In this document: one piece after another, positions 40,603-41,435 of the stretch
Numbering within the stretch: position 1 is the first letter of the stretch
How the letters are laid out: every line of letters begins with the position of its first letter
Source: Caryophanales bacterium
GTDB lineage: Bacteria; Bacillota_I; Bacilli_A; RFN20; CAG-288
Assembly (NCBI GenBank): GCA_021621525.1
Contig: JAJVUU010000009.1
Coordinates: 1 to 41,435, forward strand
DNA length: 41,435 nt
Direction of reading: 5' to 3'
The notes under the pieces: model-generated
The model's database searches: none
The model's input: the letters and a program-made list of their open reading frames with translations, nothing else
What the model was told of the DNA's origin: nothing
Position numbers and translations under genes: made by a program

Positions 40603-41435
40603 TCAAATACAGAATGCGGCATAGAGGGGAACGATTTTTTTGTTGTCCTCAAAGCCGAAGTTTTTGATAGAGAGTTTGATGGCATAAGCAGGCTTATAAA
40701 TATCCATATAGACCTTTAAGCTCTTGGCTTTGGTGTTGTCGGCTGACTTGACCTCAATAGGAATGAGCTGCCCGTCACGCTGAATGACAAAATCAATTTC
40801 AGCTCCACGCTCGGACTCCCAATAGTAAGTGTGATAGCCATTAATGGTGAGCTGCACATTGACATAGTTCTCTGCCATACCGCCTTTGAAGTCATTCAAT
40901 TCATCTACCATATAGAGAATATCATTCGCTAGCAAGTCTTTCTTAGCACAAAGCAACCCTAAGTCGGAGACATAAATCTTGAACGCATCAATATCACGGT
41001 AGTTTTCAAGCGGCTTTTTGATCTGCTCGGCCTTGTAGACCTGTGACACGATACCAGACAGGCAAAGCCATTCGATTGCATTTTCAAATTCGGAAGCCCG
41101 CCCACCTTTTTTTATCAGCTTATATTGGAAACGGGTGTTCTTCTTGGAAAGCTGAACGGTGATATTATCATAGACAAGTCTGGTTTTCTTGATTTCATTC
41201 AAGTTGTTATACTTGCTCATATCGTTGAGGTAACTTTCAAGAATGGTGTCTTGTATATGGCGAATAAGGATATAGTCCTTTGTTTTGGCAAACTGCATCA
41301 CGCACTCTGGCATACCACCGACTATAAGATACTGACGGTAAAGTTGCATTGCAGCATCGTGTAAAGCAGACGGCAGCGGTGTATCGGTTTGGAAGCACTT
41401 TTTAATCCGATCTACCAAATCGTCCTCACCGAGAG
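40603..41435 (-). CDS. AAA ATPase with DUF4143 domain, C-terminal part (runs off the window)
   Basis: The last 277 or so residues of a protein whose frame is still open at the window edge, so the start is outside. The part seen contains the C-terminal region typical of AAA_14/DUF4143 proteins, including the nuclease-like core ERGAEIDFVIQRDGQ followed by LIPIEVKSA (E, D and E-x-K residues). The P-loop ATPase half is expected upstream, past the edge. Its codons are clearly more A/T-rich than those of the neighbouring suf genes, and it sits beyond a repeat-bearing junction, both hinting at transfer. The cellular role of this family is poorly known. Confidence 0.85.
   Translation of the reverse strand, partial: LGEDDLVDRIKKCFQTDTPLPSALHDAAMQLYRQYLIVGGMPECVMQFAKTKDYILIRHIQDTILESYLNDMSKYNNLNEIKKTRLVYDNITVQLSKKNTRFQYKLIKKGGRASEFENAIEWLCLSGIVSQVYKAEQIKKPLENYRDIDAFKIYVSDLGLLCAKKDLLANDILYMVDELNDFKGGMAENYVNVQLTINGYHTYYWESERGAEIDFVIQRDGQLIPIEVKSADNTKAKSLKVYMDIYKPAYAIKLSIKNFGFEDNKKIVPLYAAFCI

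Noticed and set aside
1..41435. CRISPR arrays, toxin-antitoxin pairs, restriction or phage-defence clusters, inteins and oriC
   Set aside because: I looked for regular short repeats, paired small genes, defence-type neighbours, inserts in dnaB and dnaA boxes clustered near an AT-rich region, and saw none that I could support.

Overview
The window looks like the near-origin chromosome of a low-to-mid GC Bacillota (Firmicutes) bacterium, most likely a gut-type Erysipelotrichia or a related Bacilli lineage. The evidence is a Bacillus-type sufCDSUB operon, a GdpP-L9-DnaB cluster, WalJ and RlmH, PcrA-LigA-GatCAB, ComFA/ComFC, ParA/ParB, MnmG, lipobox lipoproteins, strong AGGAGG-type ribosome sites and tRNAs with an encoded CCA. 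No taxon can be fixed without a search. dnaA and oriC are not in the window.

Layout. 1-5.0 kb (minus strand): tRNA-Leu(CAA), the cysteine pair cysK-cysE, tRNA-Pro(CGG), and a large orphan membrane protein with a Pro/Glu/Lys-rich tail. An orphan promoter plus terminator at 5.0-5.1 kb may make a small RNA. 5.3-8.6 kb (plus): HAD hydrolase, acyl-ACP thioesterase, ComFA, ComFC. 8.6-13.8 kb: gdpP-rplI-dnaB-walJ-rlmH, the c-di-AMP, ribosome and replication block. 13.8-14.6 kb: a mostly empty stretch, then tRNA-Gln(CTG) with a textbook promoter and terminator. 14.6-22.3 kb: pcrA-ligA, then gatCAB. 22.4-26.0 kb: a TetR regulator coupled to tgt-queA-queH (queuosine). 25.9-27.5 kb (minus): parA-parB, with an unusual ParB. 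27.7-31.6 kb: two large lipoproteins, the first with a parvulin domain. 31.7-33.6 kb: a HIT protein, a structured leader with terminator, a cation/proton antiporter, and a relic of an XRE regulator. 33.8-40.3 kb: sufC-sufD-sufS-sufU-sufB-mnmG. 40.3-41.4 kb: a repeat-bearing junction and the end of a foreign-looking AAA/DUF4143 protein that runs off the window.

How the parts fit. Most genes are housekeeping and are tightly coupled by 1-26 base overlaps. Themes are replication and repair (DnaB, PcrA, LigA, ParAB), translation and tRNA quality (L9, RlmH, GatCAB, Tgt/QueA/QueH, MnmG), sulfur flow (CysE/CysK make cysteine; SufS takes its sulfur for Fe-S clusters and possibly tRNA thiolation next to MnmG), and the envelope (lipoproteins, membrane protein, antiporter). 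The least explained items are the tRNA-Leu leader that is antisense to its own anticodon arm, the candidate small RNA, the antiporter leader, the ParB without its CTP-site motif, the lipoprotein pair and the large tail protein.
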